Source: Streptomyces sp. NRRL S-340
GTDB lineage: Bacteria > Actinomycetota > Actinomycetes > Streptomycetales > Streptomycetaceae
Direction of reading: 5' to 3'
NCBI RefSeq assembly: GCF_000720185.1
Contig: NZ_JOIY01000051.1
Span: 1 to 53,867 of the forward strand
Length of the DNA stretch: 53,867 bases
Shown here: positions 16,529-24,650 of the stretch, one piece after another
How positions within the stretch are numbered: position 1 is the stretch's first letter
How the letters are laid out: every line of letters starts with the position of its first letter
The notes under the pieces: model-generated
Seen by the model: the letters and a program-made list of their open reading frames with translations, nothing else
Told to the model about the DNA's origin: nothing
Databases searched by the model: none
Made by a program: the position numbers and the translations under genes

Positions 16529-18234
16529 GCCCCACCACCCTTCCCGCCGGTCCTGAACACGGGCACGTCACCTTCCTCGGTGCCGGACCCGGAGATCCGG
16601 GACTGCTCACACTGCGCGCCGTGGAGGCGCTGGCGAACGCGGACGTCCTCGTCGCCGAGCACGAGGTGCTCGACGTCGTCCGCACGCACGCCCGGCAGGG
16701 CGTGACCGTCGTGGACACGGCCTCCGGCTCCTCGCCGGACGCCGTTCCGGGCACGGGCGCACCTCAGCTCACAGTGGTTGACAGCACGTCAGCCACCGTC
16801 GGGGCCCCCGCGGTGCGGGATGCCGCACATCTTGTCATGGAGGCCGCGCGGGGCGGCAGGCGGGTCGTCCGTGCGGTGACCGGTGACCCGGGACTCGACA
16901 CGGACGCCGCCGCCGAGATGCTCGCGTGCGCCGACGCGGGGGTCCCCTTCGAGGTCGTCCCCGGCATCGCGAGCGCCGTCGGTGTGCCCGCGTACGCCGG
17001 TGTCCCGCTGCGCGACGCCGAGGGCACCGACGTGCGGTTCGTCGACGCCCGTACGGCGTCCGACCGCTGCTGGACGGAGGTCGGCGCCTCCGACGGCACG
17101 GTCGTCGTGTCGACGACCCTGGACTCGGTGGCCGCCACGGCCGGTGAACTCGTCACGGCCGGCCGCAAGCCGGACACCCCGATGACGGTGACCGTCGCCG
17201 GTACGACCACCCGCCAGCGGACCTGGACCGCCACCCTCGGCACGGTCGCGCAGACCCTCAAGCAGGCCAAGGTCCTGCCGTCTCCGGACGGCGGCCGGCC
17301 GGTGATAGCCGTGGTCGGTGAGCGCAGCGCCGCCGCGGCGCGGCGCGACCAGCTGTCGTGGTTCGAGTCCAAGCCGCTGTTCGGCTGGAAGGTCCTCGTG
17401 CCGCGCACCAAGGAGCAGGCCGTGTCGCTCTCCGACCGGCTGCGCTCCTACGGTGCCGTCCCGCACGAGGTGCCCACCATCGCCGTGGAGCCGCCGCGCA
17501 CCCCGCAGCAGATGGAGCGCGCGGTCAAGGGCCTGGTCACCGGACGCTACGAGTGGATCGCCTTCACCTCCGTCAACGCGGTCAAGGCGGTCCGCGAGAA
17601 GTTCGAGGAGTACGGTCTCGACGCCCGTGCCTTCGCCGGCATCAAGGTCGCGGCGGTCGGCGAGCAGACCGCCAAGGCGCTGATCGCCTTCGGCGTGAAG
17701 CCCGACCTGGTCCCGAGCGGCGAGCAGTCGGCCGCCGGCCTGCTGGAGGACTGGCCGCCCTACGACCCGGTCTTCGACCCGATCGACCGTGTCTTCCTGC
17801 CGCGCGCCGACATCGCCACGGAGACGCTGGTCGCCGGGCTGATCGAGCTGGGCTGGGAGGTCGACGACGTCACGGCCTACCGCACGGTCCGCGCCTCGCC
17901 GCCGCCGGCGGAGACGCGTGAGGCGATCAAGGGCGGCGGTTTCGACGCGGTGCTCTTCACCTCGTCCTCGACGGTGCGCAACCTGGTAGGCATCGCGGGC
18001 AAGCCGCACAACGTCACGGTGATCGCCTGCATCGGCCCGGCGACGGCCAAGACGGCGGAGGAGCACGGCCTGCGGGTCGACGTGATGGCCCCCGAGCCGT
18101 CCGTCCTCAAGCTGGCCGAGGCCCTCGCCGACTTCGGCCTGCGCCGCAGGGCCGCCGCCCTGGAGGCCGGCGACCCGGTGACCCGGCCGAGCGAGCGGCG
18201 TCCGGGGGCGCGGAGGCGTCGGTCCTCGACGTAG
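16525..18234 (+). CDS. hemD: Uroporphyrinogen-III synthase fused to a methyltransferase-like domain
   Basis: A 569-residue two-domain protein. Residues about 10-250 resemble uroporphyrinogen-III C-methyltransferase (VTFLGAGPGDPGLLTLRAVE; VVPGIASAVGVPAYAGVPL), but the central GDPFVFGRGGEE-type block is degraded to TGDPGLDTDAAAE. Residues about 280-545 are uroporphyrinogen-III synthase, which closes and inverts ring D of hydroxymethylbilane; blocks include WIAFTSVNAVKAV and GFDAVLFTSSSTVRNLVG. The TTG at 16525 overlaps the hemC stop (TTGA) and is preceded by GGGGGAGCG. HemD function is firm. Methyltransferase activity, which would divert carbon to sirohaem and cobalamin, is doubtful. The last 25 residues are basic and disordered. 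Confidence 0.93.
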   Translation: MSPTTLPAGPEHGHVTFLGAGPGDPGLLTLRAVEALANADVLVAEHEVLDVVRTHARQGVTVVDTASGSSPDAVPGTGAPQLTVVDSTSATVGAPAVRDAAHLVMEAARGGRRVVRAVTGDPGLDTDAAAEMLACADAGVPFEVVPGIASAVGVPAYAGVPLRDAEGTDVRFVDARTASDRCWTEVGASDGTVVVSTTLDSVAATAGELVTAGRKPDTPMTVTVAGTTTRQRTWTATLGTVAQTLKQAKVLPSPDGGRPVIAVVGERSAAAARRDQLSWFESKPLFGWKVLVPRTKEQAVSLSDRLRSYGAVPHEVPTIAVEPPRTPQQMERAVKGLVTGRYEWIAFTSVNAVKAVREKFEEYGLDARAFAGIKVAAVGEQTAKALIAFGVKPDLVPSGEQSAAGLLEDWPPYDPVFDPIDRVFLPRADIATETLVAGLIELGWEVDDVTAYRTVRASPPPAETREAIKGGGFDAVLFTSSSTVRNLVGIAGKPHNVTVIACIGPATAKTAEEHGLRVDVMAPEPSVLKLAEALADFGLRRRAAALEAGDPVTRPSERRPGARRRRSST

Positions 18235-18254
18235 CGGCGCCACGGGTGAGCGGA

Positions 18255-18290
18255 ACGGCGGGGCGTGCCTTCAGGGGCGCGCCCCGCCGT
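18255..18290. terminator. Bidirectional terminator after the hem operon
   Basis: ACGGCGGGGCG (18255-18265) pairs perfectly with CGCCCCGCCGT (18280-18290), and additional pairs are possible inside the loop. It lies between the convergent hemD and DUF397 genes. Confidence 0.8.
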
Positions 18291-18315
18291 CGTGCGTGGT
18301 GCCTCGGGGACTCCG

Positions 18316-18564
18316 TCAGCGCCCGGAGGCGTACGGCAGGAAGGCCGCCCAGGTGGTGGGGGTGAGGGCGAGGCGGGGGCCGCGGGGGTTCTTGGAGTCG
18401 CGGACGAGGATGTGATCGGGGACGGCTGCTACTTCGATGCAGTCGGGGCCGCTGGACGTGCTGTAGCTGCTCTTCCTCCAGGCCACTTCGACGCAGGATG
18501 GACCGTCGTCGGTGCTGTAGCTGCTCTTTATCCACTCCAGCTCAGAGCTGCGTTTGAGGCTCAT
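18316..18564 (-). CDS. DUF397-domain protein
   Basis: An 82-residue protein of the DUF397 family, which in Streptomyces pairs with an XRE/DUF5753 regulator as in the whiJ-type loci and acts as its small modulator. The usual KSSYS block appears twice: WIKSSYSTDDGPSCVEVA at about residues 11-28 and WRKSSYSTSSGPDCIEVA at 29-46. The conserved VRDSKNPRGPRLALTPTTW end follows. The ATG at 18564 overlaps the stop of the upstream regulator gene by 4 bp, so the two are translationally coupled. Confidence 0.9.
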   Translation of the reverse strand: MSLKRSSELEWIKSSYSTDDGPSCVEVAWRKSSYSTSSGPDCIEVAAVPDHILVRDSKNPRGPRLALTPTTWAAFLPYASGR

Positions 18565-19394
18565 GTTTCTCCCCGCAGTTGCTCGATGAAGGTCAGGGAC
18601 TCCCGTGGCGTGAGCGCCTGTGCCCGGATGATCCCATAGCGCACATCGAGGACGGTCGTCTCCTTGGGACCGCAGAACACCCGGCTGACGAGCGGCGCTT
18701 CGCTGAGCCCCACGGCTGTCCCGTCCTTGAGCTTGAGCAACCGGAAGAGCCCGCCGAGTCCCGAGTTTTCCTCGCTGGTCAGGGGAAGCACCTGTAGGTC
18801 GACGTTGGGTAGCCGGGCCACATCCAAGAGCCGTTCAAGCTGCGCACGCATGACCACCCTGCCCCCGATCGGTCGCCGCAGCGTGGCCTCGCACAGCACG
18901 AAGCTGAACAGCGGTTTGGCGGTTGCGCTGTCGATGATCTCCTGACGGGCCAGGCGCGCAGTCAGCTGCCGCTCCAACTCCTCATCCGTGAAAGGGGGTC
19001 GGCGCGAGCAGAAGACGGCCCGCGCATAGTCCTCGGTCTGGAGTAGGCCGTCCACAACCGAGTTGTTGTACGAACAGATCTGTACGGCCTCGACCTCCAG
19101 GCGGCGGACGTCCCGCACCTTCTTCGGATACCTGACCTCCGCCAAGTCTCGCGTCATCGCCGCGACCCGGCCGCCCGCGTTCAGCACTCGGTCCGCCGCC
19201 TCCAGGTACTCCGGCCGGGGAATCCTTCGTCCCCGCTCCACAGAAGAGACCAGTTCCTCGCCGTACCCGATGGCCGCACCGAACTCCGCCTGGGTGAGGC
19301 CGGCGGACTCGCGCCAGAGCTTCAGTTGCCGTGCGACGGCCCGCACGACCGCGCTGGCTTCCTCGTCATCCGGGCTCATGTCACTGTCGTTCAC
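18561..19394 (-). CDS. XRE-family regulator with DUF5753 domain
   Basis: A 277-residue regulator. The helix-turn-helix lies at about residues 20-75 (LKLWRESAGLTQAEFGAAIG; SSVERGRRIPRPEYLEAAD). The rest is a DUF5753 ligand or partner domain, with the hallmark VVDGLLQTEDYARAVF and the later RRPIGGRVVMRAQLERL. The GTG at 19394 (VNDSDMSPDDEE) is chosen over the ATG at 19379 because GGGAGGG lies 5-6 nt upstream of it. It is divergent from an ATPase gene and coupled to DUF397, the layout of many Streptomyces developmental and antibiotic-regulating triads. Confidence 0.9.
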   Translation of the reverse strand: MNDSDMSPDDEEASAVVRAVARQLKLWRESAGLTQAEFGAAIGYGEELVSSVERGRRIPRPEYLEAADRVLNAGGRVAAMTRDLAEVRYPKKVRDVRRLEVEAVQICSYNNSVVDGLLQTEDYARAVFCSRRPPFTDEELERQLTARLARQEIIDSATAKPLFSFVLCEATLRRPIGGRVVMRAQLERLLDVARLPNVDLQVLPLTSEENSGLGGLFRLLKLKDGTAVGLSEAPLVSRVFCGPKETTVLDVRYGIIRAQALTPRESLTFIEQLRGET

Positions 19395-19533
19395 GTCTGC
19401 CCTCCCACCGCACCCTTCCCCGTCCAACCCGCCGCCTCCGCACGCCGTTATCCCGGGCAGCCCGGACGGAACCGGACACCTCCCGGACAGCCACCGGCCG
19501 CACGGGGCATCTGTCTTCACAGAGTACGCAGGC

Positions 19534-20016
19534 GTGAACACGCTGAGTGACGTGAATCAGCAGATCGCCGCAGCGCACACGTCGTTGCACCACTTCTCCG
19601 TGCCGCTCTCCGCCACGCGCCGCGGCGCCCGTCTCGCCCGGCTGCTCGCGGCCGAGCGGCTGGACGCGTGGGGAGTCCCATTGGACCCGGCGCGGCTCGT
19701 GGTCGCCGAACTCGCGGCGAACGCCGTACTGCACGGCAAGGTTCCCGGGCGGAGTTTCCGGCTCGGTCTCTCCCTCCTCGCGCCCAGGGTGCTGCGCGTC
19801 GAGGTGACCGACGCCCGGGGTGACCGGCTCCCGGTCCCCGAGCGTGCCATGGCAGTCGCACAACCCGCCGAGTCCGGTTACGGGCTGCTGCTCGTCGAGG
19901 AGTTGGCCGACCGGTGGGGCGTACGGGAAGGGCCGTTCCCGTGCAAGACCGTGTGGGCCGAGTTCGATCTCGCCGGTTCGCCGGGCCGCCTTCCACCGGC
20001 GCCGGGGAACACGTGA
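19534..20016 (+). CDS. HATPase-type anti-sigma-factor-like serine kinase
   Basis: A 160-residue GHKL ATPase of the RsbW/SpoIIAB-like class common in Streptomyces. The N box is VVAELAANAVLHG near residues 63-75, the G1 box VTDARGD near 101-107, and the G2 box SGYGLLLVEELADRWGV near 123-139. No sensor domain is present. It is divergent from the XRE/DUF397 pair across 139 bp, a recurrent arrangement in which the three products regulate one another. The GTG at 19534 is the first candidate after the divergent gene; the GTG at 19552 is a possible alternative. Confidence 0.88.
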   Translation: MNTLSDVNQQIAAAHTSLHHFSVPLSATRRGARLARLLAAERLDAWGVPLDPARLVVAELAANAVLHGKVPGRSFRLGLSLLAPRVLRVEVTDARGDRLPVPERAMAVAQPAESGYGLLLVEELADRWGVREGPFPCKTVWAEFDLAGSPGRLPPAPGNT

Positions 20017-20258
20017 TCCGGTGAGGCGGCCGCCGGGGCTTCGGGACGTAAAAAGACCAAAGAACCCAGGGAAATAACCAACCAACCAAACCAAACCCGG
20101 CGTAGGTCACCCGGGTGGGTGAAATCGGTCGGTGTGGGTGGCGCGGCGGCTGGTCAGGCGGGCAGTCTCGGCTCAGACAACCCACACATACGTCGGCCCC
20201 CGCCGGGACTGCCATCCCAGTGCGAGGGCCTGACCAACGAGGAAGCGAACCCTTCCCC

Positions 20259-21371
20259 ATGGCTGTGAAGAAGCCTAGTGCTGCCCCGCGTCCGAATCAC
20301 GAGGTTCGGGCAAGTACCACCCCCACCGGGGTCACCCACGTACGCACGTACCAGTCCGGCCAGTACGTCGTCGTCGGCAACCACCTCGCGCAGCACCGCG
20401 AGTTGTCGCTGACCGCGATCGGGCTGGCGACGCACATCATGTCGGTGCCCGAGGGCACCCCGGTCGACATCCGCAGCCTCACCGAGCGCTTCCCCGAGGG
20501 ACGCGACCGGATCGCCTCCGCGCTGCGCGAGCTGGAGGCGCACGGCTACCTGGAGCGGGTCCGGGAGCACACGGCGGCGGGTCGTCTGGTCACGCGGACG
20601 TACGCCCACCACACGCCCGCCGCAGCCCAGCGGGCAGCCGTGCCCCCGCCGGTGCCGCCGCAGGCGGCCGCCCGTCCGGTCGTGCCGCACGCCCGCGCGC
20701 CCAAGCGAACGCACGGGACGCCTGCGCAGGGCACGGACACGTCCCAGGAGGATGATCCAGCCGTCCGGCAGGCGGAAGCGGTGCCGGACGGCGGGCCGGT
20801 ACGGGAAGGCGGGGTGGTCGGCGAAGGCGGGGCCGTTCGCGAAGGCGTGGCGGTTCCCGGAGTGCCCCGGCAGCGGTCCGTGCCCGGGCGGCCTCGGCCG
20901 TCGACGCCTGTGAGGCCGTTGCCGCCGAACGGCCCGGGAACCCGCGACCGGAGCGATGACGAGCGCTACGACAAGGCCGTCACGCTGCTCGCCGGGCTGC
21001 GCCGTGCCGACGGCCGGCTCGTCCTCTCCCTCCGCGACGTGAACGCTCTGGTCCCGGGAGTCGTCGACTGGCTGGACAGGGGTGTCCCCCTAGTCGACAT
21101 CCGCCGGGCCCTGGTGAGCGGTCTGCCCGCCGAGATGAACCACCCGGCGGGTGTCCTGGCCTACCGCCTGCGCGAACTGCTGCCGCCGCGGCTTCCCGTC
21201 GTCCCGGCGCTCCCGGCCGGTGCGACGACGCACGCGGAGGGGCCCCGGCGTCCGCATCCCCTGCAGGACTGCGACGGTTGCGAGCGGGTCTTCCGGGCGC
21301 CCGCCCCCGGCCGCTGCCGGGACTGCCGGGCGGAGCAGGCCGGGGTGGGCGGCGCCCTGTGCCCCGCGTGA
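20259..21371 (+). CDS. Winged-helix DNA-binding protein with C-terminal zinc ribbon
   Basis: A 370-residue protein of a family widespread in streptomycetes and annotated only as helix-turn-helix protein. Residues about 30-110 form a winged helix resembling replication-initiator wings (LSLTAIGLATHIMSVPEG; RIASALRELEAHGYLERV). A 130-residue Pro/Val/Gly-rich linker follows, then an ordered segment after 230 with EMNHPAGVLAYRLRELLPP. The C-terminus CDGCERVFRAPAPGRCRDC has four cysteines spaced as a zinc ribbon. The ATG at 20259 has GAGGAAG 13 nt upstream. The 242-bp gap before it includes an unusual A/C-rich stretch near 20047-20100. Targets are unknown. Confidence 0.8.
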   Translation: MAVKKPSAAPRPNHEVRASTTPTGVTHVRTYQSGQYVVVGNHLAQHRELSLTAIGLATHIMSVPEGTPVDIRSLTERFPEGRDRIASALRELEAHGYLERVREHTAAGRLVTRTYAHHTPAAAQRAAVPPPVPPQAAARPVVPHARAPKRTHGTPAQGTDTSQEDDPAVRQAEAVPDGGPVREGGVVGEGGAVREGVAVPGVPRQRSVPGRPRPSTPVRPLPPNGPGTRDRSDDERYDKAVTLLAGLRRADGRLVLSLRDVNALVPGVVDWLDRGVPLVDIRRALVSGLPAEMNHPAGVLAYRLRELLPPRLPVVPALPAGATTHAEGPRRPHPLQDCDGCERVFRAPAPGRCRDCRAEQAGVGGALCPA

Positions 21372-21381
21372 GTCGCGGGGC
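21361..21381. terminator. Hairpin between convergent genes
   Basis: GCCCCGCG (21361-21368) pairs with CGCGGGGC (21374-21381) around a TGAGT loop. It spans the stop codon of the winged-helix gene and precedes the end of the convergent VOC gene, so it can serve both. Confidence 0.75.
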
Positions 21382-21389
21382 GCAGGGAC

Positions 21390-21779
21390 TCAGACCAGCG
21401 TCGTGATGCAGAACGGGTGCCCGGCCGGGTCCAGCAGGACCCGCCAGCGGTCGGGGGAGGGCTGGTCGGCGGGCTTGGTGGCGCCGAGGGTGAGCAGGTG
21501 GGACTCGGCGGCGTCCAGGTCGTCGACGCCGATCTCCAGGTGGGCCTGCTTCCCCTGGGCGGGGTCGGGCCAGGTGGGGCGGCGGTAGTCGGCGATGCGG
21601 TTGAAGCCGAGGCCCGGGGTGCCGTCCTTGGCGAGGAAGACGAAGTCGTCGGTGGAGAAGGCGACGGGCAGGCCGAGCATCTCGCCGTAGAAACGGCCCA
21701 GTTCGGCGGGGTCGGCGCAGTCGAAGGTGACGGCGGCGTAGCGGTAGGCGGGTGCGGAGGTGCTGTTCTCGGTGCTCAT
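21390..21779 (-). CDS. VOC-family (glyoxalase/bleomycin-resistance-like) protein
   Basis: A 129-residue protein with two beta-alpha-beta-beta-beta modules: YAAVTFDCADPAELGRFYGE opens the first and AHLEIGVDDLDAAESHLLTL the second. DPAGHPFCITTL at the C-terminus carries the typical metal-ligand region. Such proteins act as metal-dependent lyases or as drug-binding proteins; the substrate is not evident. It is divergently transcribed from the WYL regulator across 70 bp that hold an inverted repeat, so it is probably that regulator's target. Confidence 0.88.
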   Translation of the reverse strand: MSTENSTSAPAYRYAAVTFDCADPAELGRFYGEMLGLPVAFSTDDFVFLAKDGTPGLGFNRIADYRRPTWPDPAQGKQAHLEIGVDDLDAAESHLLTLGATKPADQPSPDRWRVLLDPAGHPFCITTLV

Positions 21780-21799
21780 GCAAAGACCGTAGGACGGGA

Positions 21800-21820
21800 C
21801 CAGGACAGTTCCGGTCCTGG
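21800..21820. promoter_or_regulatory. Inverted repeat in the VOC/WYL divergent promoter
   Basis: CCAGGAC (21800-21806) and GTCCTGG (21814-21820) are perfect 7-bp arms around a 7-nt spacer, centred between two divergent genes only 70 bp apart. This is the geometry of an operator for an autoregulatory protein, most likely the adjacent WYL regulator. Confidence 0.6.
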
Positions 21821-21849
21821 ATGTGCGAGGACTGTGGAACACTTCCGGC

Positions 21850-23220
21850 GTGATCAGTGCGTCCGCCCGGCTGCTGCGACTGGTCTCCGTGCTGGCCGCC
21901 CGCCCCTCATGGACCTGCGCCGAGCTGGCCGAGCGGACCGGGGTCACCGAGCGCACGGTGCGGCGGGACGTCGCCAGGCTCCGGGAGATCGGTTACGTCG
22001 TCGACTCCGAGCCGGGGCCGTGGGGCGGCTACCGGCTGCGGGCCGGGTCCCGGGTGCCGCCGCTGATCCTCGACGACGAGGAGGCCCTGGCCGTGGCCGT
22101 CGGGCTGCGCGAGGCGGCGCTGAGCGGGGCGCTCGGCGGTGACCAGGCCGCGCTGTCGGCGCTGCTGAAGCTGCGGCAGGTGCTGCCGCGGCGGATCGCC
22201 GAGCGGCTGGAGGAGATGGACGCCGCGTTCGTGCACACGCCCCGGGCCAGCGAGCCGCAGATCACCTCCGGGATGCTGCTGGAACTGGCCGCCGCGTGCC
22301 GCCGGGGCGAGCGGGCGCGGCTGGCCTACCGGGACGGGCAGGGACGGGCCACCGTCCGGGACGTCGACCCCTACCGGCTCGTCCACACCGGGCGCCGCTG
22401 GTACTTCGTCGCCCGGGACGTGGCACGGGACCAGTGGCGCACCTTCCGCGCCGACCGGGTCGAGCACGTCCAGCCGACCGGGCAGCCGGTGGCGCCCGCC
22501 GACCCGCCCGACCCGGCCGGGCTCGTCTCCCGTTCCACCGCGAACGGCCCCTACCCGCTGACCGCGACGGTCCGGCTCCCGCTGTCCGGGGAAGAGGCGC
22601 TGCGGCTGATCCCGGCGACGGTCGGCACGCACCGCCCGGACGGCCCCGACGCCACGGTCGTGGACGTCGGGGGCCCCGACGCCGACGGGCTCGCCCGGTA
22701 CCTGCTCGGGCTGGCCGTACCGCTGCGGGTGCTGGCCCCGGCGGCCGTACGCGAGGCCCTGGTACGGCACACCCGCGAACTCCTCGCCGCCAACGCCGAC
22801 GGGGAGGAGCACCTGCCCGGTGCACACCGGGCGGACGGGGACGAGCACCCGCCCGGCGCGCAGCGCGCTGACGGGGATGCGTGTTCGGCCGGTACGCACA
22901 GCCCCCGCGGGGGCGAGCACCCGCCCGACGCGCACCGGGCCGACGAGGACGCGTACTTGGCCGGTATGCACAGCCCTCGTGGGGACGAGCACCCGCCCGG
23001 CGCGCAGCGCGCTGTCGGGGAGGCGTGCTCGGCCGGTGCGCAGCGCGCCGGCGGGGGCGAAGTCCCGTCCGGAGCGCACCGCCCCCACGGGGACGACCCG
23101 CCCGCGCAGCGCTCCGACGCCGCCTGCCCAGGCGGTCCGCGGCGGGCGGGGGAGCGGGGCGGGGGCGGCGGGCAGGCGGTCGACACCGCGTCGGCAAAAG
23201 GGCGTCCGGGGCGGGCGTAG
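21850..23220 (+). CDS. WYL-domain transcriptional regulator with repetitive C-terminal tail
   Basis: A 456-residue regulator of the YafY/DeoR-like class. The N-terminal helix-turn-helix is at about residues 3-60 ([40 protein letters not shown]). The WYL domain spans about 140-215 ([31 protein letters not shown]), followed by a WCX-like domain to about 310. Relatives end near residue 315-330. Here residues 318-413 are eight 12-residue tandem repeats, then a disordered tail. The GTG at 21850 starts at the first helix. It is divergent from the VOC gene and 10 bp upstream of hemB, so hemB could be partly co-transcribed. Confidence 0.88.
   Translation: MISASARLLRLVSVLAARPSWTCAELAERTGVTERTVRRDVARLREIGYVVDSEPGPWGGYRLRAGSRVPPLILDDEEALAVAVGLREAALSGALGGDQAALSALLKLRQVLPRRIAERLEEMDAAFVHTPRASEPQITSGMLLELAAACRRGERARLAYRDGQGRATVRDVDPYRLVHTGRRWYFVARDVARDQWRTFRADRVEHVQPTGQPVAPADPPDPAGLVSRSTANGPYPLTATVRLPLSGEEALRLIPATVGTHRPDGPDATVVDVGGPDADGLARYLLGLAVPLRVLAPAAVREALVRHTRELLAANADGEEHLPGAHRADGDEHPPGAQRADGDACSAGTHSPRGGEHPPDAHRADEDAYLAGMHSPRGDEHPPGAQRAVGEACSAGAQRAGGGEVPSGAHRPHGDDPPAQRSDAACPGGPRRAGERGGGGGQAVDTASAKGRPGRA
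22801..23088 (+). repeat. 36-bp tandem repeat encoding a 12-residue motif, eight copies
   Basis: Eight in-frame 36-bp units run without interruption inside the WYL regulator gene. The protein consensus is roughly G-[DE]-E-H-P-P-G-A-[HQ]-R-A-D. Copies alternate between an EHPPGAxRAD type and an ACSAGxHSPR type, suggesting an older 72-bp dimeric unit. A ninth partial copy ([10 protein letters not shown]) follows. The units are diverged at the DNA level, so the array is not recent. Confidence 0.9.
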
Positions 23221-23230
23221 CGTAGAGGTC

Positions 23231-24223
23231 ATGACGAAGTACGGATCCTTCCCTGGTACGCGTCCTCGTCGGCTGCGCACCACCCCCGCCATGCGCCGCA
23301 TGGTCGCCGAGACCCGGCTGCACCCGGCGGACCTGATCCTGCCCGCCTTCGTGCGCGAGGGCGTCGGCGAGCCCGTGCCCATCGCGGCCATGCCCGGTGT
23401 CGTGCAGCACACGCGGGACAGCCTGAAGAAGGCCGCGGCCCAGGCCGTGGAGGCCGGGATCTCCGGGATCATGCTCTTCGGGGTGCCGGAGGAGGCCAAG
23501 AAGGACGCCCTCGGCACCGCCGGGACCGACCCGGACGGCATCCTCCAGGTCGCCCTGCGGGACGTACGGGCCGAGGTCGGCGACGACCTGCTCGTCATGT
23601 CCGACCTGTGCCTGGACGAGTTCACCGATCACGGCCACTGCGGGGTCCTCGACGCCGAGGGCCGGGTGGACAACGACGCCACGCTGGAGCGGTACGCCGA
23701 GATGGCGCAGGTCCAGGCCGACGCGGGCGCCCACGTCGTGGGTCCCAGCGGGATGATGGACGGCCAGATCGGTGTGGTGCGCGACGCGCTGGACCAGATC
23801 GGCCGCGAGGACGTCGCGATCCTCGCCTACACCGTGAAGTACTCCTCCGCCTTCTACGGGCCCTTCCGCGAGGCCGTCGGTTCCTCGCTCCAGGGTGACC
23901 GCAAGACCTACCAGCAGGACCCCGCCAACCTGCGGGAGTCGCTGCGCGAGCTGGCCCTCGACCTGGAGGAGGGCGCCGACATGGTGATGGTCAAGCCGGC
24001 CGGCCCCTACCTCGACATCCTCGCCCGGGTCGCCGACGCCGTGGACGTGCCGGTCGCCGCGTACCAGATCTCCGGCGAGTACTCGATGATCGAGGCCGCC
24101 GCCGAGAAGGGCTGGGTGGACCGGGACCGGGCCATCCTGGAGAGCCTCACCGGCATCAAGCGGGCCGGGGCGCGCAACATCCTCACCTACTGGGCGGTCG
24201 AGGTCGCGCAGAAGCTGCGCTGA
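23231..24223 (+). CDS. hemB: Delta-aminolevulinic acid dehydratase (porphobilinogen synthase)
   Basis: A 330-residue enzyme that condenses two 5-aminolevulinate molecules into porphobilinogen, between HemA and HemC in the pathway. The two Schiff-base lysines are in AYTVKYSS near residue 203 and [10 protein letters not shown] near 256. The metal site reads [14 protein letters not shown] (about 123-136): the middle cysteine of the zinc-type triad is Asp while the outer two cysteines remain, an intermediate between zinc and magnesium types. The ATG at 23231 has GAGG 6-7 nt upstream. It lies 5 kb from hemACD and outside the Rex operon. Its 3' end overlaps a convergent lipoprotein gene. Confidence 0.96.
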   Translation: MTKYGSFPGTRPRRLRTTPAMRRMVAETRLHPADLILPAFVREGVGEPVPIAAMPGVVQHTRDSLKKAAAQAVEAGISGIMLFGVPEEAKKDALGTAGTDPDGILQVALRDVRAEVGDDLLVMSDLCLDEFTDHGHCGVLDAEGRVDNDATLERYAEMAQVQADAGAHVVGPSGMMDGQIGVVRDALDQIGREDVAILAYTVKYSSAFYGPFREAVGSSLQGDRKTYQQDPANLRESLRELALDLEEGADMVMVKPAGPYLDILARVADAVDVPVAAYQISGEYSMIEAAAEKGWVDRDRAILESLTGIKRAGARNILTYWAVEVAQKLR

Positions 24224-24408
24224 GCGTCCGGCTGGTCGGCGGCCGTCGCACACGGCCGCCCCAGCGACGCCGAGTCCGTGGACGGCCCCTCGTCGCGTAC
24301 GCCCTCACCGTCGTTGCAGCCCGTCAGGGCCGCGGAGGCGGTGATCACGAGCGCCGTCGCGGCGAGCAGCCGGACGCGGAGACGGGCACGGGTGGGGCGT
24401 GCGGACAT
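24187..24408 (-). CDS. Small putative lipoprotein overlapping the hemB 3' end
   Basis: A 73-residue protein with a complete lipoprotein signal: basic [13 protein letters not shown], a hydrophobic stretch [13 protein letters not shown], then the lipobox ALTGC with lipidated Cys31. The mature part is about 43 residues, acidic at first, with two further cysteines (RPCATAAD and SFCATS). AGGGGG lies 8 nt before the ATG at 24408, the best support for a real start. The last 37 bp run antisense through the end of hemB, including its stop. No family is recognised. The tail sequence may be constrained by hemB rather than by function. Confidence 0.6.
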   Translation of the reverse strand: MSARPTRARLRVRLLAATALVITASAALTGCNDGEGVRDEGPSTDSASLGRPCATAADQPDAQRSFCATSTAQ

Positions 24409-24650
24409 GGGAGATCCCCCTGGAAGCGGGCACGAGCGGTTCTTGCGGTGCGGGACAGCGAAGGCGGCGCGGCGCGGTACGGCGGCGGGCGCGGGTGGTC
24501 GGGTCCAGCGTGGTCCGCGGGGGCGCTCTCGCGCCACACCCGGCCGCCGATGCGGGACGCCGGACCGCCACAACCCCCTGTGACCTGCGGCAACGGCGTC
24601 CCTGTGGGATGCGGTACGGGACGCGGAACCAGACGTCCGCATCCGGCGCG

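Noticed and set aside
20040..20110. A/C-rich stretch with AACCAACCAACC as a possible functional repeat
   Set aside because: Short low-complexity sequence before the winged-helix gene. Noted as unusual composition, but no defined unit or partner site was found.
22801..23088. CRISPR-like array
   Set aside because: The 36-bp units are contiguous, diverged and in frame inside a gene, with no spacers. It is a protein-coding tandem repeat.
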